Below, piece by piece: positions 39,133-49,966 of a DNA stretch of 64,000 nucleotides. A program made the position numbers and the translations under genes. The stretch is from Scatophagus argus (Eukaryota > Chordata > Actinopteri > Scatophagidae). Positions within the stretch are counted from its first letter, which is position 1. Every line of letters starts with the position of its first letter. The DNA lies in the NCBI RefSeq assembly GCF_020382885.2, contig NC_058506.1, positions 22,282,318 to 22,346,317 on the forward strand, written 5' to 3'. The notes under the pieces were generated by a model, which saw only the letters and a program-made list of their open reading frames with translations, had not been told where the DNA came from and searched no databases.

Positions 39133-41457
39133 GACTGTAAGCAGCAGTCAGCAGCAGTGCAGGTATGAAGACGGTAAAGGAGCCTCTCAGTGTGTTTCCG
39201 ATGAAGCTCTGCAGACTGTTTACCTGCTGCTGCTGCACAGGCCACTGTCAACAAACAAATAAACAAACAGACAGACCCACAGACAGATGGACAGACATTA
39301 ATCTTTATTTTCATGGTAAACAAACATGAGGCGTTTAACAAATGAATTTCTGTCAGTATTTCAGTGGGATCATTAAGAATAAACATAATAAACAATGGCG
39401 TGTCCAGTTGTTACCTGAACCTGTGCCACCATTGGCCCTGTGCTGTTGTCTCCTGTGACATCACTTCCTCTGCTGGATCCTGCCCATGAGATGAAAGTGA
39501 GGAGAGTTCGTAGAGGTGCACCTGCACACTCCTGGTACTTCCCTTCAGTATTTTCAGTATGTCAGTGCGTCCTGTCCTCTGCTCACCTGTCGTAGTTTGT
39601 GGCGCGTTCAGGTTCTCCTCACCCCTGTTGCCTGAAGGCTCCGAGGTCTCTGTTGCTGCAGAGCCGAAGAGCACTGAGCGAGCTGCAAGTGAAAACAGTT
39701 TAAAAGCTTCCTGTTCAAAGCTGCGTCACTGACGCATTCATTCACACCATCACTGAACAACAGTTCATGTGCTGCTTCTGAACGTACGGGTTATGATGAT
39801 GAGGTGAACGATGGATGTTTGGTCGTTGAACAGACCGGGCAGCTGAACCCTGCAGTGATAGAAACCAGAGTCTGCTGGTCCAGACTTAAAGATGGACAGA
39901 GTAGAGGAGGAGGAGGAGGAGGAGGAGGAGGACACAGAGTACCTGCAGGTGACAACAGATAATAAGTAAAACATTATCTACATTTTCATTTTTATTCCCA
40001 TGTTTCTTTCACTTTAACACGGCTGGGGAAGGAAGCGGAGAGATGGAGATGTATGAACTGCAGTACCCATGAGCCTCAGCGGCTTGTCTGTAGCCTCACC
40101 TGTATGACTTCCTGTAGGTGACCTGATCTCCAGCTGTGTTGATCACCGTGTTGTGGCAGGTGAACAGTGATGGTTCTCCTCTCCCCCAGCACACCTCCAC
40201 TCCTTCCTGACTTGCTGCCTCCAAACGGCACGGCAGCGTCACCTTCCTCCCGGCCACGCCCACCACCGTCTCCGTGGTGACAGCTGACACACGGGCTGAT
40301 GAAGACACAAGCAAACAGAAATTAGCTGTTAAACTCTGACATCAACAGTGTCTCAAAGTTCAAACCTCTGGATTTTAAATTTACTTGTTCCTCAGCTGCA
40401 GCTCCTCTAATGTCCAGCAGGTGCTGCTGTTATCTAACTGTTTTATGTAGAATTTTAAACCAAATTAAAACCAAACTGATCAGAAAAATGAACACTTGAA
40501 CAAACATCAGCGTGATAAGAACTACCTAAAAGAACAGAAACCATCTTTGGGAAAAGGTTATTTGACGTGTACTTTACTTTGCTGACACGGATGGGGAGGA
40601 GTTTATGAGCTGTACTGCAGCCAGCCACCAGGGGGCATCCACGTGTTTGGGCTTCACTTTTGGGGAGCTCTCACATCATCCAACTTAATTGTACAGTTAA
40701 CTAACAAAACCACAACTACTAACAGATGGTACTGTCTGACTCATAGGAGCCAGGATGAATGTGAATACGTGCTTTGATATTCAGGTTTGTAGCGTCGGTC
40801 ACATTACTGGGGAGTCTGAATCGTCTAACCTTCGTAACTGGAAGTGCTAGCCTAGCGTAGCTCCATCAAAAGAGCACAACTGCACCTTCCAACCACCGCA
40901 AGTCTTTGTAATGCTTTCCTAGTGGCGGAAGAAGTATTCAGAGCCTTTACTGTAGTAAAAGTACTACTACCACACTTCAATACTCGTACAAGTCAGGAAA
41001 ATGTGTCTATTGGACTGCAGCTGATGATTCTTTTCACTCTGGATTCATCCGCTGATTATTTTCTCCATGAATCCACTGACTGTTTGGTTTGTCAGACGTG
41101 TGAAAACAGTGAGAGATGTTGTCCCACTGAGCCAGAGGACAAAGTGACTCCTTCACAGAGTTTAGTTCAGTCCAACCAACAGTCCAAAGCTCAACATCTT
41201 TACTAACACATTCAGAGGATTCAAGTCACTCAGAGGCAAAGCAGCAAAGCTTCACTCTCTGAGGAGCTGCTGCCATGAAAAGTCAAACAGTTTCTGTCTG
41301 AGGAGGGGAAACAAAACCAGCAGATCCGCCTCATGTGGAAATCAAATGTCCCGTCTCAGTCGAACAGGTGAGGACGGAGAGGATGAAGAGCGGCGGGTTC
41401 AGACTCACCTGTGAGGAAGCAGACGCACGTGAAGCTGTGAAGAAGGAGAGACAGCAT
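38321..41457 (-). CDS. TIM/HAVCR-like type I membrane receptor, 6 coding exons, 276 residues
   Basis: Six exons join with consistent phases (1,2,1,2,1). Residues 1-16 (MLSLLLHSFTCVCFLT) are a signal peptide. Residues 17-133 are a V-type Ig domain with Cys39/Cys112, the TIM-like VCWG (52) and FTCHN (63), DSGFYHC, and GLFNDQ at 118-123. In TIM proteins WFND lines the metal-dependent phosphatidylserine pocket (known); here the Trp is Leu but Asn-Asp remain. A Thr/Ser-containing stalk (about 134-226), a membrane segment (LRGSFTVFIPALLLTAAY, about 232-248) and a short tail without tyrosine follow. Human TIM Ig domains have six Cys; only four are seen. The six-exon plan fits the TIM family. CD300 or other V-set receptors are less likely. 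Confidence 0.8.
38698..38740. repeat. (TG)n microsatellite
   Basis: About 21 TG units directly abutting the SINE head at 38741, in the last intron of the TIM-like gene. Confidence 0.9.
38741..39097 (+). mobile_element. tRNA-headed SINE, family B, full copy
   Basis: The head GGGGCAGCCGTGGCCTAGAG with ACCGGTTCGATTCCC resembles tRNA-Ser. The central domain is CCCTTGAGCAAGGCACTTAA with TGCTCCCCGGGCGCC. The 3' end is CAATAAAGTTGATT followed by a (CTT)n tail. It lies antisense in the last intron of the TIM-like gene. Confidence 0.85.
39099..39130. repeat. (TG)n microsatellite
   Basis: About 15 TG units directly beside the donor of TIM-like exon 5; on the transcribed strand it is a (CA)n run starting within a few bases of the donor. 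Confidence 0.9.
39136..39215 (-). CDS. TIM-like exon 5 (membrane segment)
   Basis: Acceptor GTAAACAG|T keeps phase 2; the donor TTACA|GTCAGT leaves phase 1. Encodes LQSFIGNTLRGSFTVFIPAL then LLTAAY. The pyrimidine tract lies some way upstream of the chosen acceptor, so the 5' edge is less certain than the rest. Confidence 0.7.
39415..39682 (-). CDS. TIM-like exon 4 (stalk)
   Basis: Acceptor CACTTGCAG, donor TTCAG|GTAACA in phase 2. About 89 residues rich in Ser, Thr, Glu and Gln, including GSAATETSEPSGNRGEEN and APQTTTGEQRTGR. Only a modest mucin character. A read-through of the donor would stop at once at TAA. Confidence 0.75.
39788..39942 (-). CDS. TIM-like exon 3 (Ig V domain, second part)
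   Basis: Acceptor CACCTGCAG, donor ACCC|GTACGT. Encodes YSV, ten Ser from a TCC repeat, TLSIFKSGPADSGFYHCRVQ, then LPGLFNDQTSIVHLIIIT. Confidence 0.85.
39908..39931. repeat. (GGA)n microsatellite inside coding sequence
   Basis: Eight GGA units on plus read TCC on the coding strand and encode most of the ten-serine run in TIM-like exon 3. Confidence 0.9.
40100..40295 (-). CDS. TIM-like exon 2 (Ig V domain, first part)
   Basis: Acceptor TTCATCAG, donor ACAG|GTGAGG. Encodes from ARVSAVTTETVVGVAG through KVTLPCRLEAASQEGVEVCW to QVTYRKSY. The donor interrupts the V domain before strand D. Confidence 0.85.
40498..40690 (+). repeat. Dispersed repeat carrying a CTCF-like motif, copy 1
   Basis: GAACTACCTAAAAGAACAGA, AACCATCTTTGGG, GGGGAGGAGTTTATGAGCTG and TACTGCAGCCAGCCACCAGG align with 54567-54760. 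The motif CCACCAGGGGGCA lies at 40625-40637. It is in intron 1 of the TIM-like gene. Confidence 0.7.
40621..40637 (+). promoter_or_regulatory. CTCF-like motif in dispersed repeat copy 1
   Basis: CCAGCCACCAGGGGGCA matches the CTCF core. Confidence 0.5.
41409..41457 (-). CDS. TIM-like exon 1 (signal peptide)
   Basis: ATG in the context ACATCAACATG; encodes MLSLLLHSFTCVCFLT and ends ACAG|GTGAGT in phase 1, the usual signal-peptide exon phase of Ig receptors. Confidence 0.85.
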
Positions 41458-41542
41458 GTTGATGTGTTTCCTCCAGAGGGACAGACGGACGGACAGGAAG
41501 AGAGGACGAGTCAGACACACGACTCACTTCTCTTTTCCTGAC

Positions 41543-41549
41543 ATTTATA
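41543..41549 (-). promoter_or_regulatory. TATA box of the TIM-like gene
   Basis: The minus strand reads CTATAAATG about 90 bp upstream of the start codon at 41457, consistent with a short 5' UTR. Confidence 0.5.
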
Positions 41550-42973
41550 GACACAGACAGACGTTTGCAAACAACAAACTGGACAAACAGCAGTCGTGGA
41601 GGAAGACTTCACCGAAGGACGAGTAGCAGTACTACAGTGTAGAAGTACTCTGTCACAAGTCCTGCAAGTCTAACCACATGAGCATCAGAACAAAGTACCA
41701 AACCTACAAGTGCAGGATATTTGGTATTATCAGATCATGATGCCTTAATGCAGCTGATAAAACCTGGAGCTGTTTATTAATACCTCGTTTATTTGTTTAA
41801 CGTGTTCAAGTAAAGTAGCAGATAATAGAAGTACTCGCTTTGATGTCACAGTTGGTTGAAGGTGTATTGTGAAACCTGTTTTATCTTTACCACGTTATTT
41901 CAAGATCTTTTCTGCATTTATGAACCAGGCAGTCAAGAAACATGAAATCTGATTCAACTTGTTCCTTCTTTCCTGTCTTTTCCCTCTTCTCTCCTCCTTC
42001 CTTCTTCTCCTTCCTTCCTCTCCTTGTCTCCTCTCCTCTCTCTAATATCTAACATTTGCTGACAGTGAAAACAGTTGGGGGTCAAAGGTCAGTTTTTCTT
42101 GGCTTTTCTTCTGATTTTGTGCCACATTCCTCTCTAATCACATTCCTCCCCCTGGAAATATAAACACATCATATATTTACACAACATATTAAACCCTCTT
42201 CTTACAATCAGAGACGTTCTATGAGCTCCCATCATGCACCATGTTTCTGTTCTGTCTGCGTTGTCTTTATATTAAATTAGTTATTGGACGATGTTTCGGC
42301 TCCTGAATCAGTTTCAGTTGAAGGATCAGTTCAGCATCTTTCTCTCTCTCACGGAGCTTAGCTTAGCTTAGTTTAGCTTAGCTTAGCATGAACAGCTAGC
42401 CTGTGTCCGTCTGAAGCTCCTTGATGAACACGTCATACAGTTCAATCACAGCAGTTTGAGGTTTTTATGGGGTGTCGCTTTAAAAAGAGAAACACATTTT
42501 TTAAAGTAGCAGACTCAGATTATTACCGTAATACACAGCATTATTTCTAATAAATGATGTTTGGTCACGGGTTAAAATATGCAGCGGTACATGAGCTCAT
42601 CCTGATTTATGAAAGCAAACAGGTCAAACCTCCTCTGTGTGCCTGCCCGAATACTAAACAACACTCAGCTGTAATCTGTGACATCAGCAGTGAGGAGGAG
42701 GAGGAGGGATGAAGGGCGGAGGTCACACACACTGACGTGTGTCTCGTTAACTTCACAGTGAAGAAGAATCAGGATGACTCGACCTTCAGACACCCTGAAG
42801 GCTGATGTCATTTTATTGGCTGTTGCCATAACGACTGCCTCCACCCTTTGCCTTACGGTTCAACTCCAGCCTCTGTGGTCCTGACAGGATGAACTTGAGC
42901 CAGAGGCTGTACAGCAACAGACAGAGTGGCTGATGGGAAATGGTGTTTTAAAAGATTGGCCTGGAGAAATCTA
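41550..42973. other. Non-coding stretch
   Basis: No exon. Pyrimidine-rich CCTTCTTCTCC segments at 41965-42045 and a short TTAGC tandem at about 42355-42390. Confidence 0.5.
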
Positions 42974-43024
42974 TCGAATTTCATTGGAGTGAGTTCCCTC
43001 CAATGACGAAATATGTCACTTTAA

Positions 43025-43028
<4 letters not shown>
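42974..43028 (+). mobile_element. SINE family A, 5'-truncated copy (tail only)
   Basis: Carries only the 3' hairpin segment (TTTCATTGGAGTGAGTTCCC ... ATATGTCACTTTAATC), followed by a poly-A run (43031-43055) that joins the full copy. Confidence 0.75.
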
Positions 43029-43055
<27 letters not shown>

Positions 43056-43311
43056 GGGGCAGTCGTGGATCAGCGGTTAGGGTGTCGGACCCGTAACCGG
43101 TGGATCGCTGGTTCGATTCCCCGTACCGGTGTCCATGGCTGAGGTACCCTTGAGCAAGGTACCTAACCCCCACTGCTCCCCGGGCGCTGCACGCGGTCGC
43201 CCACTGCCCCGGGTTTGCTGTGTGTGTGTGCACGTCACTTGGGTGGGTTAAATGCAGAGCACAAATTTCATTGGAGTGAGTTCCCTCCAATGACGAAATA
43301 TGTCACTTTAA
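43056..43311 (+). mobile_element. tRNA-headed SINE, family A, full copy
   Basis: Same head, central domain and hairpin tail as 13417-13673, with only a handful of differences. It follows the truncated copy in the same orientation, with a 25-base A-run between them. ORFs antisense to it are artefacts. Confidence 0.85.
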
Positions 43312-44572
43312 TTTTTAATCTTTAATCTTAATCTATGCTCCTCAGAGAATAACAACAGAGGAAGAAGAGAGAGCAGGACACACAACTAACTGTATTTAAA
43401 GAAGAAGAAAATCATCTGGTTCGCCCCCTGGTGGCTGGCTGCAGTGCAGCTGGTAAGCTCCTCCCCTTATATGTTAGCAGATGAGCCAAACTAAAAACCT
43501 AAAGTACATGTGAAATAATGTTGTATAATGTATATAATGATAATGTTTCCCACGACAAGATGAATGACATGATGCTTCCACCTGAGCTGTCAACCACAAC
43601 TGAAGAAATGCTGATCTCCCACACACATGTGCACAGTACGGGAAGCTACTGTTTGACCTTCAGAATAAAAGACTGAAACAAAAAGCAAAAACAGTTTTGT
43701 CTAAAGCTGCTCAGTGAAGATGAAATGTTAATAGATGTTAATACATGTTAATAATTCAGTCAGTGAAGTGGATGTCTTCTGTATGAGTGCTGTAAACCCA
43801 CGTCACTCCAAATTCTCAAGTGTTGCAGCCTCTCATTAGCATCGTGTAGCATCATGCTCATTAGCCTCACGCTGAACAGCTTCAGGCCTGTTAGCAGGAC
43901 ACTCATTAATGTGGCAGCACTCAGAGTTAATGCTGCTCGCTGCCTCCCGTCCACGTCCACTCAGTCCGTCCTCATTAGCATGATATAATTAGCATCAGAC
44001 CTGCTGTGCATCTGAGCCACCGATTGGTGTTAGCCGCATGCTAATGTCAGCTGGAGTGGATCTGACACGAAGGTTCAATGAAGGGACGAGGACAGTGAGG
44101 ACAGACAGGAGGACCATGTTGGCTTCGGTCGTCTCTCTGAAGCAAAGAGCAGCAAGATGGAGACGACACATGACAGCTTCATCATACTCGGCAAACAAAA
44201 GAAACAAACAGATAAAACCCTGAAACCCTGTTGATGAGCGAAGACTTCATGTCTTCTGACGTCTCGCAGGTTTCAGGTCAGTTTTCATCAAACTGAACGC
44301 AGAGCAGCAGAGGTCACGACGAGACTGAAAGCCTCCGTTTGGTTTCAGCTCTGTGCTTTGATGTGCTTCAGTTCTTCACATCTGACTGGCTGTGAGCACT
44401 CAGACGTTGTGTTTATGAGTCCCAGAGGACATCAAATCACTGAAGCCTTTTAAAAGTCAAGAGGACAGAGTTTAATCGCAAACAGTCGTAAACGTCAGCT
44501 GATTCAAATGTTTCAGCTGGGCTTCCTCCCAGCTAAAATGGAAATATTCAAGTGTTTGACTGAGACAGGCTG
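43312..44572. other. Non-coding stretch with CTCATTAGC motif cluster
   Basis: No exon. The word CTCATTA recurs at 43832, 43857, 43902 and 43971, with further TTAGCAT/GCTAAT words to 44045. This could be a GCTAAC-type repeat or a homeodomain-type binding cluster. Confidence 0.45.
43420..43470 (-). repeat. Dispersed repeat carrying a CTCF-like motif, copy 2 (reverse, short)
   Basis: The minus strand reads GGGGAGGAGCTTACCAGCTG, CACTGCAGCCAGCCACCAGG and GGGCGA, the same core as copies 1 and 3. The CTCF-like motif is at 43422-43440. Confidence 0.65.
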
Positions 44573-44580
44573 ACGTTCAG

Positions 44581-44916
44581 AAGAAGAAGAAGAAGAATCA
44601 GCTTTATTGACAGTATGTATATTTTTACATACACACACTGAATTCGTCTTCTGCATTTGACCCATCCTTAGTTGAACACACACATGCAACACTCGGCAAA
44701 TTACATGCAGTGAAACACACACAGGAGCAGTGGGCAGCATCAAGCGCCCGGGAGCATATTGGGGGGTTAAGTGCCTTGCTCAAGGGCACATCAGCCAGCT
44801 AATGGAGGAGGGGGCATTTTTCGCATTAATCACTCCATCACACCCAAATTTTTGCTGCCCGTCTGGTGGGGGAATCGAACCCTCCGATCACAAGCCGCTT
44901 CTCCAACCTCTAGGCC
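44581..44916 (-). mobile_element. tRNA-headed SINE, family B, with target duplication
   Basis: Reverse-oriented copy from the (CTT)n tail at 44581 to GGCCTAGAGGTTGGAGAAGC near 44916; the first few head bases are missing. ACGTTCAG flanks both sides (44573-44580 and 44917-44924), an 8-bp target duplication showing LINE-driven insertion. Confidence 0.9.
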
Positions 44917-44924
44917 ACGTTCAG

Positions 44925-46046
44925 GTAACGTTCAGGTGATGTTGACACACTGAGGTTAAGAGAAGTGCTGGAAAGTACGTTTGAGGTTATTCCTCTATAT
45001 TTGCTTTTCCCAGCAGTATGTAAGGCTGTGAAAATCTCGTCTCAGGGCTCATGAACGTATGTTTGAGCACCACTACACCCACTCCAGATGAGGTGAGGGC
45101 CATCACTTTTAGCTTAGCACCTACAGTTGGGTTACAGCAGAAACCAGCAGAGCAGAGAGAAGGTTCAGTCCTGAATCTGTCAATATTCACATCCACACAC
45201 CCGTCATCTGAGTCCACAGTCTGAATCCGTCGAGGATCTAATCTCTGATCGTGTCTGCAGTTTGCACTTTGTAAAACCCCGGAAGCGACAAACCGACAAC
45301 ACAGAACGAGTGACGACGAAGGTCGACTGTTACGTCACCTCACGTCACGCCACAAAGTGTGACACTACAGCCGACGGCCAGTTCATCGATTCTGCGGCCG
45401 CATGCGAGAGGAAGCAAGTCGATGAGTCGAGAATGTGGCCAGAGACCGACAGTTAACATCAACACACCAGCAGAGTGTGTGTCATGACTCTCACTGCCAG
45501 AAGGGGGAGCCAAAGGTTCTGCCCTGCAGGTTCAGTCACTCAAGAGTTCATTTTCTTATTAATGCCAGCCCTGAGATGAATCCACTGTTTCCATGTGCTC
45601 ATCTGACGAGCCTAAAACTTATTTCCAAAAGTTGGTAACATTAACAAATCCATAAAAACCGCTTACAAGTCAAAGTCCAAGTCAGAGACAAAAGACTGTG
45701 GACACTGAAATGGAGAAACGTTTTCAACAATCCATCTTTATATTCCACACCCACTTCTGAAGTCTCCAGTTTCTGACGTGTCCTTGAACACACCATCAGC
45801 AAGAGTTTTCTAATGATATTTTAATGTTGATTCAACCAGCAGAAAAAAACCAATGGTGTGAGGTAATTGGTTTTGATGGATCGTTTCTGTGAGGCAGCCG
45901 TCTGAGAGGAGACCAGACAGAAACCTGATGACGGGAATCATCACAGACGTCAGGATTTAATGAGCTGAGACCCCCGGTACAAAGGTCCTTTAAGGCAGCA
46001 GACAAAAGACTGACGAAGGACAGAAGAAAAGCCAAGCTGGTGCGCA

Positions 46047-46087
<41 letters not shown>

Positions 46088-46238
46088 GCAGTCCACCCTC
46101 CTGCTCACGCAGCACATTTTTAACTACATTGCATCAGTGGACGGAGCCAAAAAAAAATCCATAACAGTTAAGTTCTGTAGCATCACAACATTAACGACAC
46201 CTCCTCCTCCTCCTCACACACTCACACACACACACTCA

Positions 46239-46274
<36 letters not shown>

Positions 46275-48095
46275 GTCAAAGACCTGTTGTAGGCTGGAAA
46301 GGCCTTTGAGGAGCTTGTAGGAGGTCTATTTTCTGCCAGTACAACCACTGAAGGGATGTGAGCTCCTGGATCGCATGCAAGAACATTTTAAAATAAATTT
46401 CTGTTTCAGCTCAGATTCAACAAACTCTGTTCACAAACATGTTGTAAGTGGCCGGTTTCAGCCTGATGAACCACGCCTGATCACCATAGGATCATTAATC
46501 GACACTCCTGAGGTCTCTGCTGTTTCAGTCAAATGCAGAAACGTCAGATCGTCGCAGCTTCCTGTCCTGCTGTCTGAAAGCTGCACAGGCAGTCGGACTC
46601 TGAGTTGGTGTTCAGGTCTTAAACTGGGACTCGTCGTGTGTGTGTGGGGGCTCTTTTATTGGCCTAAATACTGGATACAAGTTTATTATCATTAAAGGTG
46701 CTGCACTAAAACCATGTGAGGTCCATCACAGACGTAGTTGAGGACCCGCTGGAGTTTTCTGATGAGTCCTTGCATGTCAGACTCTGTGGCATTTTGTCAA
46801 AAACACACTTTGAAGCTCAGCCTTAAGATCAGATTTCTGAAAACGCTTCTAACTTTATACAGCACGTTATCCAACCACTCAACATCAAAGCTCGGCTGAT
46901 CCAGGACCTGTTAAAACCAGCGGTGTGACACGAGTCCAAATACCTGAGACGAGTCAGAGAGAGCAGTTTAACCCTCGGACACTCAGACAGGATCCTGTTT
47001 TCAGCCGAGCTGCTGAGCTGAGCTCCAAGCTTTTTATCTTTCCATCAGATACTCAGCACGTCTGCTGCTTCATTTTACACGCGTTAACCAAAGACAGTTT
47101 AAAACACACAGAGAGTCTGGACCGATAAAACTGGTCTGAACTGGTTAAAAGACATCTTCTTTTCAGCACAACCTCAAGGTTTCATCCTCTGGGGAGCAGG
47201 AACGACTCAGCTCAGACCTGCTGTGTCCGTCTGAGGACAAACATTATGAGACGATGAAACGGCCTCAGGCAGGTGGAAGCAGCTTCCCATTGGCTCTGAT
47301 TCCACACATCCAGAGGTCACACACAGACTGTCTTGACCTCGCTGTGACCTCACTGTGACCTCGCTGTGACCTCACTGTGACCTCACTGTGAAGCTGCTGC
47401 CGTCCAAAGAAAACATGTGGAGACTCAACAAATTAAAGACAAATATTCCAAACATGTGTGAGATCGAAGAGACGGAGAGGAGCCTTATTTGGACATGATG
47501 ATGATGATGATGATGATGATGAATCCCTCCTCACTCTCACAGATGATTAATCAGCCTTGACTTGAGCTGACAGGAGAACGACCTAAAAGTAGATGAAGAA
47601 TTCGTGTCGTTTATTTCAGATGCTGAAGCTTCAATGTAACACAGAAAGGAAACCACAAGACTGAAGAAACCCAAACAGAAGAGAACAGTCAGAAACCTGC
47701 AATAAGTCCACAACAAACAAACAAACAAACAAACAGGAAAAATAAACAAAAGTGTCCGCTCCTCCCAGACTTCCTGGCTGCAGGTGACAGTGAAACAGTT
47801 CAAATGAAATGAAATGATTGGAGTCGCTTTCTGTCTGGATAACAAACTGACCTCAGACCAGGCAGAAGAGATGTTCACCATCAGCATGCAGAAACCAAAC
47901 TCCCTACGAAACGCTTTTACCGCCGTCACATTTCTGTACTGAGTGGCTCCTTCATCACTGTTAGTTACAAACAAAGATTTAAAATGTGGACGTGAAGTGA
48001 GACAGAAACAGAGAGGAGGACACGCTCATGAAAAATGGACTCTGCTGTAAAGTTCTCCAACGTCTCAGTGGAGATTAAAAATAGTCTGCAGCCGT
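44925..48095. other. Non-coding stretch with microsatellites
   Basis: No exon. CA arrays at about 46050-46082 and 46215-46271, TGACCT tandem repeats at 47334-47390 and (GAT)n at about 47498-47522. A CTCF-like word, CTGCCAGAAGGGGGAGCC, lies at about 45497-45514. Confidence 0.5.
47334..47390. repeat. 12-bp tandem repeat with TGACCT half-sites
   Basis: Five copies of a TGACCTCACTG-type unit (alternating CTCA/CTCG) with exact 12-base spacing of TGACCT, the half-site word of nuclear receptors. Confidence 0.7.
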
Positions 48096-48099
48096 AAAC

Positions 48100-48171
48100 A
48101 CTGTGTGTGTGTGTGTGTGTGTGTGTGTGAGTGTGTGTGTGTGTGTGTGAGTGTGTGTGTGTGTGTGTGTG
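48100..48171. repeat. (TG)n microsatellite
   Basis: TG array with GAGTGT interruptions. Confidence 0.95.
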
Positions 48172-48245
48172 TCTGCACCATCTTTAAATAACCCCCCAAG
48201 AAACAGATGGAAGATTCAGACTGTGATTAATTGTCTGCTGGACCT

Positions 48246-48281
48246 CATCATCATCATCATCTTCATCATCATCATCATCAT

Positions 48282-48314
<33 letters not shown>

Positions 48315-48424
48315 TTCATCATCTTTATCTTCATCATCACCACCACCATCATCTTCATCACCATCATCTTCATCATCACCACCACCATCATCTTCATCAC
48401 CATAATCTTCATCATCATCACCAC

Positions 48425-48461
<37 letters not shown>

Positions 48462-48490
48462 TTTATCTTCATCATCTTTATTTTCATCAC
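48246..48490. repeat. (CAT)n / (CTT) / (CAC) trinucleotide array
   Basis: Long imperfect trinucleotide repeat with an internal higher-order unit (CATCTTCATCACCACCACCA repeated). Ser, His, Ile and Met runs in the different frames are artefacts. Confidence 0.95.
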
Positions 48491-48580
48491 CATCTTCACC
48501 ACTAAATCTGCACTTTCCTGTTTCTCTGAATCATCCAGTTACGTAAAGTCACAATCTGCTCAACGTCCAGACGAATAGAA

Positions 48581-48636
48581 CTCCATCCATCCATCCATCC
48601 ATCCATCCATCCATCCATCCATCCATCCATCCATCC
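48581..48636. repeat. (CCAT)n tetranucleotide array
   Basis: About 13 CCAT units followed by (CCGT)n. Confidence 0.95.
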
Positions 48637-49848
48637 ACCTGTCCGTCCGTCCGTCCGTTCAGTCGCCTGCAGAACTTCATGTAAATATTGGCTCGTTTTC
48701 AGCTGAACTTCTGTGGTGAATGTTTTTCTGTAATGTACAATGAAAATGTATGATTAAACTGAAGTGTTTATTCTTTTAAGAATATGACTGAAAGTTTGAT
48801 TGAATACGCCAAAAGAAAGAAACGGCGTCTGCAAGGCAACGTCAAATCACATGCTGTCAACTCGGTTTTGCTGCTTTTTGCTCCAGCAATAAAACCTTTA
48901 ATAAGTTGTCTCACTGAAGTAAATCTGATGGATGATTTGAAGGATTTAAAGGGTTAAATGATAAAACGCCATGAGGCCCGACAGACTCGCTCGGTGGAAA
49001 ACTCCCTCCTTTATTTCCTCCTCTTCCTCCTCATCCATCCATCAGCGGTGAAACTCCCACCAGCTGTACGAGCGGCTGCTGCTCGCCGCCATAACTCAGC
49101 TCCAGCTGGAGCGGAGGAGGACAAACTGCACCCGCGAGGAAACACAACCAATAACTTTCAAATCTGAGTTTGTTCAAACATGGAGGCTGAATTCTCTGAG
49201 AGCTCCTGCATGACTAAATGTTGAATCATCTCAAGTGTTTGTTTATGGATTTAGAAAATGTTCTTGAAGTAACAGTAAAAGAACAAAACAGCCACGACGA
49301 ACTGCTGTTTGCTCCTCCTCACATTTAAACTCAAGTCATTTAAATTGTAATCTGTGATCATTTTACGTTCAGTCCTTATCAGCAGAATCAGCCCTTTTGC
49401 ATCCTCTGAAGTTAGCGTGATGATGAAGCCACGTGGTCCACCATGTGGTCAGTCTCCCAGGCCAGGTCAGGTCCTGGTCTGCCAGCTCGCCCAGCTCACC
49501 TGGTGCTGTGAGCTCAGCTGAGGACGGCTAACTGCTGGGCCACTGAGCTAACTGTGACAGCGACGGTTAGCAGCAGTTAGCAGTTTGTTTGGAGAATAAA
49601 TCTGACTTGTGGTCAGTTCTTATTGCACCTTTAAAGCAGACCTCTCAGTAAACTGACTCCTTTTCATGTTGTTTGGCACTGAGAGAAAATTAACAAATGC
49701 TACTTTAGATGACTGTTCCCTCCAGCCTCTTCTAAAACCCTAAATCCTGCAGCTCAAAATCACAAAAGGTCATATAATGCGGTTTTTGTGTCATCGTTAA
49801 AACTGTGAGGTAAGTCAATTCTGGCTCACGCAGGATTGTCGATCAGCA
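48637..49848. other. Non-coding stretch
   Basis: No exon or repeat recognised. Confidence 0.5.
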
Positions 49849-49966
49849 GTACGGTGGTGCAGTGGTTTGCACTGTAGCCTCACAGCAAGAGGGTTCCAGG
49901 TTTGAGTCCTGGTCTGGGCCCTTCTGTGTGGTGTGTGCATGTTCTCCCTGTGCCTGCGTGGGTTTT
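49849..49966 (+). mobile_element. SINE fragment of a third type, interrupted by a family B SINE
   Basis: GTACGGTGGTGCAGTGGTTT, ACTGTAGCCTCACAGCAAGA, box-B-like GGTTTGAGTCCTGG, then CATGTTCTCCCTGTGCCTGC and GTGGGTTTT. The element breaks off exactly where the family B head begins. Confidence 0.65.

Noticed and set aside
38874-39395. 173-residue minus ORF
   Set aside because: A composite of SINE antisense, CA repeat and part of a TIM-like intron; only 39136-39215 of this region is used as an exon, in another frame.
48151-48578. Ser-, His- and Ile-rich ORFs
   Set aside because: Translation of CAT trinucleotide repeats.
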